Source: CAVRUH01 sp963822595 (GTDB lineage Bacteria; Chlamydiota; Chlamydiia; Chlamydiales; Waddliaceae). Taken from it: a DNA stretch of 64,000 nucleotides. Position 1 is the stretch's first letter; every line of letters begins with the position of its first letter. The stretch is from NCBI GenBank assembly GCA_963822595.1, contig CAWGIG010000005.1, positions 248,001 to 312,000 on the forward strand, in the 5' to 3' direction. Positions 16,372-26,541 of the stretch are shown one piece after another. The notes beneath the pieces are model-generated. The model worked only from the letters and a program-made list of their open reading frames with translations. It did not search any database and was not told where the DNA came from. A program made the position numbers and the translations under genes.

Positions 16372-18024
16372 CGGCTTTGACTGCGGCGCTGATGTTGGGG
16401 AAGACATGGTCCTCATGGACAAGATCGATGACTCCGGCTTTTTTAAGTACATCATAGTCTTTTTTGGTTTTTGGCATGCCGGAAAGGAAAATGGTCGTCC
16501 CATTCCGTTGCGATTGCTCAATGATATCGGTTAGGGCTTGAATACCCGTAGCGTCAATTCCCATCACATGCCTCATCCGCAGAATCAAAATCTTCGGCCG
16601 TCGGCTCATCCGGTTTAAAGCGACCTTAAATTGCTCCGCTGCTGCAAAAAATAACACTCCATAGATCTCAAAGATCTCAATATCCTTAGGAATATCCAAG
16701 GAGGCAAGAAGTTCAATGTCTTTCTTTTCTTCATCTTGTCCAACAGCAGTCTTCCAATCCTCCAGCTTCGTTTCAGAGGCCACGCGATTCAGTGTAATAA
16801 ATGCCGCCAAGATAATTCCCGCTTCAATCGCCGTCACAAGATCCACAAATACAGTCAGCAAAAATGTCGTCAATAGGATCACAATGTCCCCACGAGGACT
16901 GCGGAATAGCTTCAAAAAAACTCTCCATTCACTCATGTTGTAGGCCACTAATACAAGCAGCGCTGCCAGAGATGCCAAAGGGATCATCGACACAAGTGAT
17001 CCAAAATAATAGAGGAGGACAAAAATAATAATCCCTTGAAAGATGGTCGCCATAGGAGACTTGGCTCCGGCTTTAATGTTCGTCGCTGTCCTTGCAATGG
17101 CGCCTGTTGCAGGGAGTCCACCGCATAGCGAAGAACCTAAATTGCAAACGCCTTGCGAAATCAATTCCATATCGGAGTAATGTCTTCGTGCTGTCATTCC
17201 ATCTGCAACGACTGCCGACAAAAGAGATTCAATGCCCGAAAGTAAAGCAATGGCGATTGCGGGTGACACAAGGCGGGGTAACACGGATAAATCGATTTCC
17301 GGAAAACCTATCTTCGGAATAATGCTTTGCATTTGGCCGAATCGATCTCCGATTGTTTCAACAGACATCCCGGTGAAATAGACAATCAACGTCGAAGTGA
17401 ATATAACAACGAGGGGGCCTGGAATGGATTTATTGATCCTAGGCCAATAGATGGCGATAAGTAGAGAAAGGAGTCCGATTCCGAAAACTTCTGGATTGAT
17501 CTTAGAACCATTCCGAATCAAAAAGAGGCATTTATCCAGGGTTTTTGCGGGGAAGGCTTCATTGCAATGAATGCCGAGCAATTCTGGGAGCTGCGTCATA
17601 AAAATCACTAAGGCGATGCCGCTTGTAAAACCTACGATAACAGGGAGGGGAATAAATTTGATCACGGCTCCAAACTTAGCTAATCCCATACAGATCAGAA
17701 TGATTCCGGCCATTCCAGTGGCAATGATGAGTCCATTCATTCCAAATTCGACAAATAATTCCAGTGATTAAAATGATAAAGGCCCCGGTAGGACCTGTAA
17801 TCTTGAAATCTTGAACCTGTGGTGAGTCCGCCCAGGATCGCTCCGATAATAGCAGTATGGAGTCCGATTTCGGGGCGGGCGCCGCTGGCAATGGAGAAAG
17901 CGATAGACATCGGTATGGCAAGAATCGCAACAATCAGCCCTGCGATCAAGTCTTTTTTGAGTTCACTACGATTGTAACCCTCTTGAAAGACTGTGAAAAG
18001 CTTAGGCATGAGTGCCTGAATCAT
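16343..18024 (-). pseudogene. SulP family anion transporter with STAS domain, two one-base frameshifts
   Basis: The N-terminal piece (17737-18024) has the SulP opening KKDLIAGLIVAILAIPMSIAF; the middle (KITGPTGAFIILITGIICR) is in a second frame; the long third piece (16343-17740) holds most membrane helices and the STAS domain near the C-terminus (KILILRMRHVMGIDATGIQAL). An extra base near 17803 and another near 17746 account for both jumps, restoring GSRFQITGPTGAF and CRFGMNGLIIATG. The joined protein of about 560 aa is normal SulP length. It overlaps the pcnB stop (ATGA), so the two are co-transcribed. Probably imports sulfate, bicarbonate or a dicarboxylate. Confidence 0.82.
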
Positions 18025-19341
18025 ATGAAATGACTTTCTTCTTTTTTATGTGGGGGAGGGTGATGATGGCCTCTATGGTCATCGTGGTCTCTATGGTGTT
18101 TGTAGACTTTGCTCCAGGTGGTGTAGGCTTCAAAGAGTCCTTCATTAACTAAAGATCTTATTTTTAGGAATTTAAGTGCCAAAGTAAACTCTTTATGTTC
18201 CAGGAGTTTGTTGCGGAAGTGTCTTTTTCCAGAGGGAGGGGTGAGTCTGAATTGGCTGGACATGATATATCCCATCGTCGCGCTGATTCCTTTGGGGAAG
18301 TGGGCGAACGAGGAGGTAACTACGGCCTTAATCAAGGAAGAGGTAAGATTTAAAACTTGCCCGATGGGTACCGATCATGCCTTTATTTACAAATTGAGTT
18401 TGAATTTCCCTCTCTAGAATAGGGTAGAGGAGGCACGAAGTAAGCACGGCTCTTTCGAGCTTTTGGGAGCCACGGTTCAGGTTTATTTTATCGGCCATTC
18501 CCAGGTATTGATAGATGGTTTTTCCTGATTCTCCACCGAGGAAGTTTGAGAGGGAGGGGAAAATGAGCTTGAGAAGTCCCGTAGCATGCATCATTTTGAA
18601 GAAGGGTTTGGAGGAGCCCGATTCGAGCATTCTAAAAAATTCTTCCAAAATTCGAGCGGGGGAGCTTTTTATCAGTTCGTCTTTACATTGAAGGAGGGCG
18701 TTTTTGCATTCGGAGTCGATTTCAAATTCGATTCTTGCTCGGAATTTAAGGAGGCGAATCATCCGTACGGGGTCTTGTTTGAACCGAATCATGGGGTCGC
18801 CGATGCTCCGGAGCAATCTTTTGTGGATGTCTTCCCAACCGCCTACGTAATCGATGATGGTGTGGGTAGTGGGGTCGTAAAAGAGGCCATTGATAGTGAA
18901 GTCCCTACGGAGAACGTCTTCTTCTTCGGATCCCCATTGGTTATCTCGGATGATGAGATCGCTCTCGTTATCCCCGGAGCGGAAGGTTGAAACTTCGATG
19001 ACTTTGTGTCCAAAGCGGACGTGGGCTAAGCGGAAGCGTCTGCCGATGAGCAGGCATTGACGTTTAAAAATATCTTTAATTTCTTCGGGTTTAGCGTTGG
19101 TGGAGATATCGAAATCTTTGGGGGCTTGTTTAATTAAAAGGTCGCGGACGCTTCCGCCGACGAGGAAGGCGGTATACCCTGAATCTTTCAATTTTTTTAT
19201 TACCCATAATGCATCTGCATCGATAAGGGAATGGTCAATATCATGTTCCCCGGTAACATAAGTCTTAGGTCGCACAGTGTTCCTTGTGAGGTGGTGAGAA
19301 ATGTATGTACCTACATTAAACGATAAAAGCTCAAAAGTCAA
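18021..19341 (-). pseudogene. pcnB: Poly(A) polymerase / CCA nucleotidyltransferase family (PcnB), one-base frameshift
   Basis: The catalytic head is intact: LVGGSVRDLLI, the metal-binding PKDFDIST and RRDFTINGLFYD, then the RNA-binding KQDPVRMIRLLKFRAR. The frame closes after KGMIGT with a stop at 18328. Removing one base from the GGG at 18366-18368 joins it to IGQVLNLTSSLIKAVVTSSF and the 104-aa tail, which ends in a His/Asp/Lys-rich stretch. Total about 438 aa, as expected for PcnB. Start is uncertain: no ATG, TTG at 19341 or a GTG some 22 codons later. PcnB adds poly(A) tails that speed RNA decay; the tRNA at 57.7 kb lacks an encoded CCA, so a sister CCA-adding enzyme is also needed. Confidence 0.82.
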
Positions 19342-19417
19342 GGCAATTTAGCTTGATTATCACTGTAAAAATCGAGTAACCTTACGCTAATATCATTTTA
19401 ATGGGTTGGCAATAATC

Positions 19418-20794
19418 ATGGAAAAATCACAGGCGACCAAAATTTTTGGGACTGACGGTGTTCGCGGAAAGGCTAACGTTGCTCCGATGACAGTAGAAAC
19501 AGCATTGGCCCTGGGCCGAGCCGCGGGAAAAATCTTTCGTAAAAGGTCCGGTAAACACAAGGTTGTCATTGGAAAAGACACGCGTCTTTCTTGCTACATG
19601 TTCGAGAATGCCCTCATAGCGGGGTTGTGTTCCATGGGAGTCGATACATTAATGGTAGGGCCGCTGCCTACTCCGGGGGTTGCTTTTATTACCCGAGCCT
19701 ACCGTGCCGACGCCGGAATTGTTATTTCCGCTTCACATAATGCCTACTACGACAATGGAATCAAGTTTTTTTCCTCTGAGGGTTATAAACTCCCTGACAG
19801 CTGGGAAAAAGATATGGAAAATTTGATATCTAAAAATGACTTCAATGACTGCCTGCCTGAAGATTGGGATATCGGAAGAAATACGAAGATTCATGATGCG
19901 GACGGAAGATATATTGAGTTTGTCAAAGCTACCTTCAATAGGAAATTGTCGTTAAAAAACATGAAAATTGCCTTGGATTGCGCTAATGGGGCCGCTCACC
20001 GGGTGGCGCCGCTTGTTTTCCAGGAATTGGATGCCAATGTGTTTTGTTATGGTATTCGTCCGGACGGTTATAACATCAATTTAAATTGTGGTTCGCTTCA
20101 TCCTGAAACGGTCCAGAAGGCGGTTATCGATCATCATGCTGACGTAGGCATAGCCCTCGATGGGGATGCGGACAGAGTGATCATGGTCGATGAAAATGCT
20201 CAGATTGTCGATGGCGATACCATTCTTGCAATATGCGCTCAGGATATGCTGAAACAAGGACGACTAAAGAATAAAAAGGTTGTGGCAACAATCATGACGA
20301 ATTTCGGATTCATCAAAGCTATGGAAGGCATGGGGATTGAAGTGATTAAATCAAAGGTAGGCGATCGCTACGTTATACAGGACATGATTGAGCATGATGC
20401 TAATTTAGGCGGCGAGCAAAGCGGTCATCTTATCTTTTTGGATCATAATACCACTGGAGATGGATTGGTTTCTGCGCTTCAAGTTTTAAAAGTGATGAAG
20501 GAAACGGACACCAAACTCTCGGATCTTGCCTCCATTTACAAAAGGTATCCACAATCGATTGTGAATGTTAAAGTATCTTCGAAACCCTCTCTGGATTCAT
20601 TATCGGATGTTAAGAAGGCAACGGAGAAGGTAGAAAAATCATTAAGTGGTTCCGGAAGGGTTTTGGTTAGGTATTCAGGAACAGAGGATATTTGTCGTGT
20701 CATGGTCGAGGGGCCAACGCAAAAACAAGTCGATCAGTATGTTCAGATCATTGCTGCAGCGGTAAAAGATGCTATCGGGAATAAAACAGAGTAA
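19418..20794 (+). CDS. glmM: Phosphoglucosamine mutase GlmM
   Basis: 458 aa. Converts glucosamine-6-phosphate to glucosamine-1-phosphate for UDP-GlcNAc. Signatures: KIFGTDGVRGKAN at the start, the phosphoserine loop GIVISASHNAYYDNG (about residue 105), the metal-binding ALDGDADRVIM and the sugar-phosphate-binding RYSGTEDICRVMVEG near the C-terminus. ATG 19418 is preferred over a TTG four codons upstream. It lies 12 bp before glmS, so the two act and are expressed together; the glmM-glmS-tyrP order is the same as in Chlamydia trachomatis. Confidence 0.95.
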   Translation: MEKSQATKIFGTDGVRGKANVAPMTVETALALGRAAGKIFRKRSGKHKVVIGKDTRLSCYMFENALIAGLCSMGVDTLMVGPLPTPGVAFITRAYRADAGIVISASHNAYYDNGIKFFSSEGYKLPDSWEKDMENLISKNDFNDCLPEDWDIGRNTKIHDADGRYIEFVKATFNRKLSLKNMKIALDCANGAAHRVAPLVFQELDANVFCYGIRPDGYNINLNCGSLHPETVQKAVIDHHADVGIALDGDADRVIMVDENAQIVDGDTILAICAQDMLKQGRLKNKKVVATIMTNFGFIKAMEGMGIEVIKSKVGDRYVIQDMIEHDANLGGEQSGHLIFLDHNTTGDGLVSALQVLKVMKETDTKLSDLASIYKRYPQSIVNVKVSSKPSLDSLSDVKKATEKVEKSLSGSGRVLVRYSGTEDICRVMVEGPTQKQVDQYVQIIAAAVKDAIGNKTE

Positions 20795-20806
20795 GGAAAT
20801 AATAAT

Positions 20807-22633
20807 ATGTGCGGAATTTTTGGTTATGTAGGGAAAAAGAATGCAGTAGAAGTATCCATTAACGGCCTGAAGCGCCTGGAGTATCGCGGATATGACTCTG
20901 CAGGTATAGCTACTGTTATAAATGGGAAAATCCAGTATTGCAAAGAAGTGGGTAAAGTCGCTGTTTTAGAGAAAGAAGTGATCAAGAGCGGAATGCAAAG
21001 CGATATTGCGATAGCTCATACGCGGTGGGCCACTCATGGCATTCCTAGCACTGCCAATGCCCATCCCCACTTTGATACTATAAACACATTAGCTGTAGTT
21101 CATAATGGGATCATTGAAAATCATGAAAAGCTGCATGCATTATTGGTTTCTCAGGGGGTTAAATTCGTTTCTGAAACTGATACAGAAGTGATTTCTCATT
21201 TGATCGCCCAAAATTACGAGGGAGACTTTCTTAAAGCGGTACAAAAAGTTGTGCCTATGTTAGAGGGTTCTTTTGCAATCGCCGTGGTCCATCAGGATCA
21301 TCCCGATACCATCATCGCTGTAGCTCATGCATCGCCTCTTGTCGTTGGAATCGGTTCGGGTGAGGCATTTATTTCTTCGGACCTGCACGCATTCTCCGGA
21401 CACACACGCAACGTTCTCTTTTTGGAAGATGCTGAAATCGCTGTTGTGACTCCGGAAAAGGTTGAAATCTTTAATGCCGACATGGAGCAGATCGACAAAA
21501 AACCTAAAGAACTTGAAGTGGTAACAGAAGAAGCGACGAAAGGAGACTACAAGCATTTTACGTTAAAGGAAATCTACGATCAGCCTCAGGCTATTAAGAG
21601 CGCCCTTCTTTCGAGATTCTTCGAGGAATTTGGAACAGCAAAATTTGATGAAGTCAAATTTGATGTAAATGAGTTGCTAGCCATCGAGCGGATTTTGATT
21701 TTAGCTTGCGGCACTTCTTGGCATGCTGGCTATGTCGGATCCTATATCATCGAAGAGAGCGCTCGGATTCCTGTTGAAGTTGAGATATCATCCGAATTTC
21801 GATACAAAAATCCGATTGTTCCTTATGGAACGCTCGTGATAGCCATAAGCCAGTCAGGGGAGACCGCTGATACTTTAGCTGCCGTTCGTGAGTTGAAAGC
21901 TAGAGGGGCGAAAGTTTTGGGGATATGCAATGTGCATAATTCATCGCTATCCAGAGAAGCCGATGCGACGATATTCCTCCGTGCCGGTGCAGAAATTGGA
22001 GTTTGCTCGACAAAAGCGTTCACATCCCAAGTTGTGGTGTTAGCTCTGATCAACCTTCTTTTGGCGAGAATGCATGGGATGTCGAAATCTGATGGACAGG
22101 CATTTATAGAGGCATTGAAGTTGCTTCCGGAACAAGTGGAACAAGTTCTGAGGAAAGCAGATCAAATACATGAGCTCGCGAAGAAATATTACAAATACCA
22201 AAACTTCTTTTATATTGGCAGAAGTTACATGTTCCCGACAGCCCTTGAAGGGGCCTTGAAATTAAAGGAAATTTCTTACATAAACGCGAACGGTTACCCT
22301 GCCGGGGAAATGAAGCATGGACCGATTGCCTTAATCAATGCGGACTGTCCTACAGTGGCTTTGTGCGCGAATAATAACACCTTCGATAAGATTGTGAGCA
22401 ACCTCATGGAGGTGAAAGCGCGTAAAGGGAAGGTCATTGCTATTGCAGAAGAAGGACAGGATGCGATTAAAGGAATTGCCGACGATATCATTTGGGTTCC
22501 AAAGACAATCGATGAACTCGCAGCGATTCCTACAACTGTAGCAACACAGCTGTTTGCGTATTATGTCGCCTTAGAACGCGGTGAAGATATTGATCAGCCA
22601 CGTAATCTCGCAAAGTCAGTCACTGTGGAGTAA
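20807..22633 (+). CDS. glmS: Glutamine-fructose-6-phosphate aminotransferase GlmS
   Basis: 608 aa, standard length. Makes glucosamine-6-phosphate from fructose-6-phosphate and glutamine. The nucleophile Cys2 follows the start Met (MCGIFGYVG), with YRGYDSAGI and the HTRWATHG block of the glutaminase domain, then two SIS isomerase domains (ACGTSWHAGY, ISQSGETADTLAA) and the C-terminal LAKSVTVE. It feeds GlmM immediately upstream and so lipid A and any peptidoglycan-like cell-wall synthesis. The stop at 22633 is followed within a few bases by the tyrP start. No glmS ribozyme is seen between glmM and glmS (12 bp only). Confidence 0.97.
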   Translation: MCGIFGYVGKKNAVEVSINGLKRLEYRGYDSAGIATVINGKIQYCKEVGKVAVLEKEVIKSGMQSDIAIAHTRWATHGIPSTANAHPHFDTINTLAVVHNGIIENHEKLHALLVSQGVKFVSETDTEVISHLIAQNYEGDFLKAVQKVVPMLEGSFAIAVVHQDHPDTIIAVAHASPLVVGIGSGEAFISSDLHAFSGHTRNVLFLEDAEIAVVTPEKVEIFNADMEQIDKKPKELEVVTEEATKGDYKHFTLKEIYDQPQAIKSALLSRFFEEFGTAKFDEVKFDVNELLAIERILILACGTSWHAGYVGSYIIEESARIPVEVEISSEFRYKNPIVPYGTLVIAISQSGETADTLAAVRELKARGAKVLGICNVHNSSLSREADATIFLRAGAEIGVCSTKAFTSQVVVLALINLLLARMHGMSKSDGQAFIEALKLLPEQVEQVLRKADQIHELAKKYYKYQNFFYIGRSYMFPTALEGALKLKEISYINANGYPAGEMKHGPIALINADCPTVALCANNNTFDKIVSNLMEVKARKGKVIAIAEEGQDAIKGIADDIIWVPKTIDELAAIPTTVATQLFAYYVALERGEDIDQPRNLAKSVTVE

Positions 22634-22637
22634 TATT

Positions 22638-23822
22638 TTGGAAAACAAATCTAGCCTGCTAGGCGGAATATTGCTTGTATCAGGAACGTGTATTGGCGGA
22701 GGAATGCTAGCCCTTCCTGTGTTGACGAGTCCCGGTGGTTTTATACCTTCTCTTCTTATTTTCTTTTTAACATGGCTTTTCATGGCTTCCACAGGGCTTC
22801 TTTTTTTGGAGGTAAGCCAATGGATGAAGGAGGATTCGAACATCGTTTCCATGTCAGAAAAAACGTTAGGTAAAGGTGGAAAAATTGCTGCGTGGATGGT
22901 GTATCTATTCTTTTTCTTCTGTTTGACATTAGCGTATATTGTGGGTTGCGGGAATATGTTTTCGCATTTATTATCTGTTCCTCACTGGCTAGGGCCTCTT
23001 ATATTTGTCGTGCTTTTTTCTCCTTTTGTTATCGCCGGAGCCCATGTTATTGATAAAATCAATACCTTGATGATGGTGGGTTTAGGTGTCACATTCTTAG
23101 CTTTTGTCTATTTTGGAGTTGCTTATATCAAAACCGATTTGCTTTTGGAGAGAAATTGGTGGCTTTCGATATTTTCATTGCCCATTGCATTTACATCTTT
23201 TGGATATCAGGGGATTATTCCGACCCTGCATCGGTATTTTGGTTTTAATGTTTCGAAAACTCGTTTAGCGATTATCATAGGTAGCTTTCTTCCCTTTCTC
23301 GCTTATATATTATGGCAGGCATTGATCTTGGGAACTGTACCGGCTCAAGGAGAAGGAAGTTTAGAAGAAGCTTTTGAACTTGGACAAAATGCCATTTACC
23401 CCTTTAAGAATTTTACTCACAGTCCCTATGTTTATACTGTAGGTCAGTTTTTTGCTTTCTTTGCATTGATTACTTCATTTTTTGGAGTGACATTAGGATT
23501 GATGGATTTCCTGGCGGACGGATTGCATATAAAAAAAATAGGTACTAGAAGATTGTACTTAGGAATGCTAGTTTTTGTTCCCCCGACGATCATCGCAATT
23601 ACATACCCCCATTTATTTTTGGTCGCTCTAGAATTTGCAGGCGGGTTCGGATCTTCCTTCCTTTTGGGTGTCCTTCCAATATTGATGGTATGGAAAGGAA
23701 GGTATTATTTGGGATTAAAAGCAGAAAGGCCGCTCATGGGCGGCAAAATAACGTTAAGCATCCTGGCCTGTTACGTTGTATTCGAAATAGCTTTCGAACT
23801 CTATAGATTGCTTACTCTCTAA
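22638..23822 (+). CDS. tyrP: Aromatic amino acid permease (TyrP-like, HAAAP family)
   Basis: 394 aa integral membrane protein with about 11 predicted helices. The family opening GGILLVSGTCIGGGMLALP is in the first helix. I place the start at TTG 22638, which has a GTGGAG site seven bases upstream; the open frame from ATG 22581 would lie inside glmS. TyrP-type carriers import tyrosine or tryptophan by proton symport, which fits an organism relying on host amino acids. In Chlamydia one or two tyrP genes follow glmS at the same place. Confidence 0.9.
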   Translation: MENKSSLLGGILLVSGTCIGGGMLALPVLTSPGGFIPSLLIFFLTWLFMASTGLLFLEVSQWMKEDSNIVSMSEKTLGKGGKIAAWMVYLFFFFCLTLAYIVGCGNMFSHLLSVPHWLGPLIFVVLFSPFVIAGAHVIDKINTLMMVGLGVTFLAFVYFGVAYIKTDLLLERNWWLSIFSLPIAFTSFGYQGIIPTLHRYFGFNVSKTRLAIIIGSFLPFLAYILWQALILGTVPAQGEGSLEEAFELGQNAIYPFKNFTHSPYVYTVGQFFAFFALITSFFGVTLGLMDFLADGLHIKKIGTRRLYLGMLVFVPPTIIAITYPHLFLVALEFAGGFGSSFLLGVLPILMVWKGRYYLGLKAERPLMGGKITLSILACYVVFEIAFELYRLLTL

Positions 23823-23836
23823 CATCTTACTATCGT

Positions 23837-24229
23837 TCAATAGTGGAAACCATCATCGACGAAATTGAATTGATAGCCTCTTGGTTGGTAATAAGGTGCA
23901 TACGAGTAGCCGTAAAACCCAGGGTAGAGTAGAAAAGTCGAATAAGGATAGCCGTAATACCCGCCACCATAAAACCCGTTACCGTAATATCCCCCACCGT
24001 AACCACCCCCGCGAAAACCACCTCCGCGAAAACCGCCACCCCGAAAACCCCCACCAGGCCTATGCCCCCCTCTTCCACCGCCGCCTCTGGCGGCAATTGT
24101 AGACATATCATTATCAACGATAACGTTGATATTGGCGTTTTTTGTATCATTACCCGTAAATGGGGATAATGCAGGTAATGTTGCTGATGTTATTAGTAAG
24201 CTAATTATGAATAACTTTAGTATTGACAT
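23837..24229 (-). CDS. Exported glycine-rich protein of unknown function
   Basis: 130 aa. A signal peptide (KLFIISLLITSATLPA) is followed by a short linker and then a glycine/aromatic repeat region: four FRGGG-type units and GYGGGYYGNGFYGGG, ending in a Tyr-rich tail. Such low-complexity Gly/Tyr proteins are often extracellular or envelope-associated and can self-assemble. ATG 24229 has a strong GGAGG site; the TTG two codons earlier is ignored. It converges on tyrP with a 14-bp gap. No family can be named. Confidence 0.75.
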   Translation of the reverse strand: MSILKLFIISLLITSATLPALSPFTGNDTKNANINVIVDNDMSTIAARGGGGRGGHRPGGGFRGGGFRGGGFRGGGYGGGYYGNGFYGGGYYGYPYSTFLLYPGFYGYSYAPYYQPRGYQFNFVDDGFHY

Positions 24230-24282
24230 AACCAACCTCCATCTTTAGTTTATTAAACTGACCTTTAATTGTCAAATAGGGA

Positions 24283-24387
24283 AGGAATGGACGACATGGA
24301 CTGCCTGGACGGAATGGACGACATGGACCGTATAGATAACAAGTCCATGTCGTCCATTTAGTCCATGTCGTCCATTCCGTCCATTCC
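24283..24387. repeat. Palindromic intergenic element, family B copy 1
   Basis: Inverted repeat built of tandem GGAATGGACGACATGGAC-type units, arms about 45 bp around an AT-rich loop (cgtatagataacaa). Its outer end touches the ftsY stop codon (24387-24389). Other copies: 39201-39276 and 53556-53657. As RNA it would form a long stem at the ftsY 3' end. Confidence 0.92.
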
Positions 24388-25310
24388 TACCCCAATAACG
24401 CCTTGGCAAAGGTTTCGGGGTCAAAAGGCTCAATATCGTCCAGGGATTCCCCGGTACCGATAAACTTTACAGGAATTTTAAGCTGATTCTGAATATTTAT
24501 GACAATTCCACCCTTGGCTGTTCCGTCGAGCTTGCTCAGAATTAGCCCTGAAATAGGGGTAAATTTATGGAATATCTTCGCTTGATCAATGGCATTTTGC
24601 CCTGTCGTAGCATCTAGCACTAATAAGGTCTCGTGAGGAGAATCAGGTATGATCTTTTTACACGTCTTTCCAATCTTTTGCAGTTCTTGCATGAGGTCAT
24701 TACGCGTATGTAACCGACCGGCAGTATCAATAATTACAACATCCGAGTTCCTTGATTTAGAGGCAGTTAAGGCGTCAAAAGCTACAGCTGCCGGGTCGCT
24801 TTTAGGAGCTCCTTTGACTATATCGATATCAAGTTTTTGGGCCCAGATTTCAAGTTGCTCTATGGCGGCAGCGCGATAGGTATCCGCAGCGGCGACTAAT
24901 ACCTTCATGCCTGAATCTTTATAGCGTTTGGCAAGCTTGGCTACGGAAGTCGTTTTTCCGTTGCCATTGACCCCAACGATTAATATAACTAACGGACCTT
25001 CAGTAGGTTGCGTCGAGACATCCGGAGTTGAAGTTAACATATTTACAATTACTTTTCGGATTTCTTCTATGAGCTCTTCGCCTTGGAGGGAGGGATTTTT
25101 CCAGTAGATTTTCTTGATTTGCTCTTTTAGATCCGCGGCTGTTTGAATCCCTACATCTGCTTCGTAGAAAAGCTGTTCTAATTTTTCGAGGGTTTCGTCA
25201 TCTATTTTCCCCCCGAAAAGCTCTCGAAGCTTATCCCCTAAGATAGAACGCGTTTTACTGAGGACTTTTCTAACTTTGTCGAAGCTTGACTTTAAGAATT
25301 TTAGTACCAT
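24387..25310 (-). CDS. ftsY: Signal recognition particle receptor FtsY
   Basis: 307 aa, a short FtsY with only a reduced N-terminal acidic region, as in Chlamydia. The NG domain is complete: helical N domain (about residues 20-90), P-loop GVNGNGKTTSVAKLA, ADTYRAAAIEQLEIW, DTAGRLHTRNDLM and SKLDGTAKGG. It docks SRP-ribosome complexes at the inner membrane by reciprocal GTP hydrolysis with Ffh. Divergent from sucC with a 61-bp shared promoter region; the ftsY/sucC/sucD neighbourhood matches Chlamydia. The stop codon abuts palindrome family B. Confidence 0.96.
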   Translation of the reverse strand: MVLKFLKSSFDKVRKVLSKTRSILGDKLRELFGGKIDDETLEKLEQLFYEADVGIQTAADLKEQIKKIYWKNPSLQGEELIEEIRKVIVNMLTSTPDVSTQPTEGPLVILIVGVNGNGKTTSVAKLAKRYKDSGMKVLVAAADTYRAAAIEQLEIWAQKLDIDIVKGAPKSDPAAVAFDALTASKSRNSDVVIIDTAGRLHTRNDLMQELQKIGKTCKKIIPDSPHETLLVLDATTGQNAIDQAKIFHKFTPISGLILSKLDGTAKGGIVINIQNQLKIPVKFIGTGESLDDIEPFDPETFAKALLG

Positions 25311-25371
25311 TGCAATAGACTCTATGTTATTTTAATATTAGAGTTTACCATAAGAAGTATATACGTGAAAA

Positions 25372-26541
25372 ATGAATATTCATGAATTTCAAGCAAAAAA
25401 AATCTTAAAGAAGTATGGCATACCCATTACCGATTTCGCTATTGCCTCAAATCTCGATGAAGTCAACGAGGCTATTGCCGCTTTAAACCTCGATGAAGCT
25501 GTTATTAAAATCCAGGTTCATGCCGGAGGAAGGGGTAAAGCCGGCGGAGTAAAACTCGCTAAAAATCGGAAAGAGATCCTCGACTACTCGTCAGAACTTC
25601 TGGGAATGAAAATTGTAAACAATCAAACCGGTCCTGACGGGGTCATTGCCGAGAGAATTCTAATCTCAGAAAAAACTCTTATAAAAAAAGAGTATTACAT
25701 AGGGGCCATCATCGACAGAGAAAAAGCCCGGGGAACACTTATAGCTTCTCCTGAAGGTGGTGTCGAAATCGAAGAAGTGGCGAAGAATACTCCTGAGAAG
25801 ATTCTGACTCTCCCGATAAGCCTCGATGGAAAAATCCATTCTTATCATCTCATCAAATTAGCGAAATTTATGGGATGGAAAGGGGAAACTGCAAAACAAG
25901 GCATGAAAGTTGCCGCAGGACTAGCAAAAGCCTTTGTCGAAACTGACGCTTCTCTAGTTGAAATTAATCCTCTTATTGAAACCCCTGAGGGAGACATCAT
26001 TGCCCTAGACGCCAAGTTAAGTGTCGATGATAATGCCCTTTATAGACAACCTGAGATCGCTTCATTCTACGATGCCTCCCAAATTTCCAAATATGAATCT
26101 AAGGCAAAGGAATTTGACCTTGCCTATGTTGCTTTAGATGGCGAGATTGGCTGCATGGTCAACGGAGCAGGTTTAGCGATGGCTACGATGGATATAATTT
26201 ATATTCATGGCGGCAAACCTGCGAATTTTCTGGATGTTGGCGGAGGAGCTTCGCAGCAAAAAGTGGCGGAAGGATTTAAAATTCTTCTTTCGGATCCTAA
26301 TGTAAAAGCGATATTAGTGAATATTTTCGGCGGCATTATGAATTGTGAGACGCTGGCTGCGGGTATCATTGCAGCCACTGCCGATGAAGGGATTCGTGTC
26401 CCATTGATTGTACGGATGGAAGGGACGAATGTCGAAAAGGGAAAGCAGATGCTTGCCGATTCAGGATTAAATATCATCATTGCCGACAATCTTAAAGAAG
26501 CTGCTGAAAAGGCCGTCCGCGCAGCAAAGGGGAAACACTGA
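25372..26541 (+). CDS. sucC: Succinyl-CoA synthetase beta subunit SucC
   Basis: 389 aa. ATP-grasp subunit of succinyl-CoA synthetase, which makes ATP or GTP from succinyl-CoA in the TCA cycle. N-terminal MNIHEFQAKKILKKYG, nucleotide-binding KIQVHAGGRGKAGGVKLA, metal-binding EINPLIETPEGDIIALDAK and the C-terminal VNIFGGIMNCE loop at the subunit interface are all present. The stop and the sucD start overlap (TGATG), so the subunits are translationally coupled in equal amounts. Confidence 0.97.
   Translation: MNIHEFQAKKILKKYGIPITDFAIASNLDEVNEAIAALNLDEAVIKIQVHAGGRGKAGGVKLAKNRKEILDYSSELLGMKIVNNQTGPDGVIAERILISEKTLIKKEYYIGAIIDREKARGTLIASPEGGVEIEEVAKNTPEKILTLPISLDGKIHSYHLIKLAKFMGWKGETAKQGMKVAAGLAKAFVETDASLVEINPLIETPEGDIIALDAKLSVDDNALYRQPEIASFYDASQISKYESKAKEFDLAYVALDGEIGCMVNGAGLAMATMDIIYIHGGKPANFLDVGGGASQQKVAEGFKILLSDPNVKAILVNIFGGIMNCETLAAGIIAATADEGIRVPLIVRMEGTNVEKGKQMLADSGLNIIIADNLKEAAEKAVRAAKGKH

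Noticed and set aside
20795..20806. glmS ribozyme/riboswitch
   Set aside because: Only 12 bp separate glmM and glmS, far too short for the ribozyme.
23881..24102. Plus-strand His/Arg/Asn-rich frame opposite the glycine-rich gene
   Set aside because: It is the antisense of the Gly repeats; the minus-strand frame has a signal peptide and a strong ribosome site.
24283..24387. CRISPR or tandem satellite
   Set aside because: Units are arranged as a palindrome with no unique spacers.
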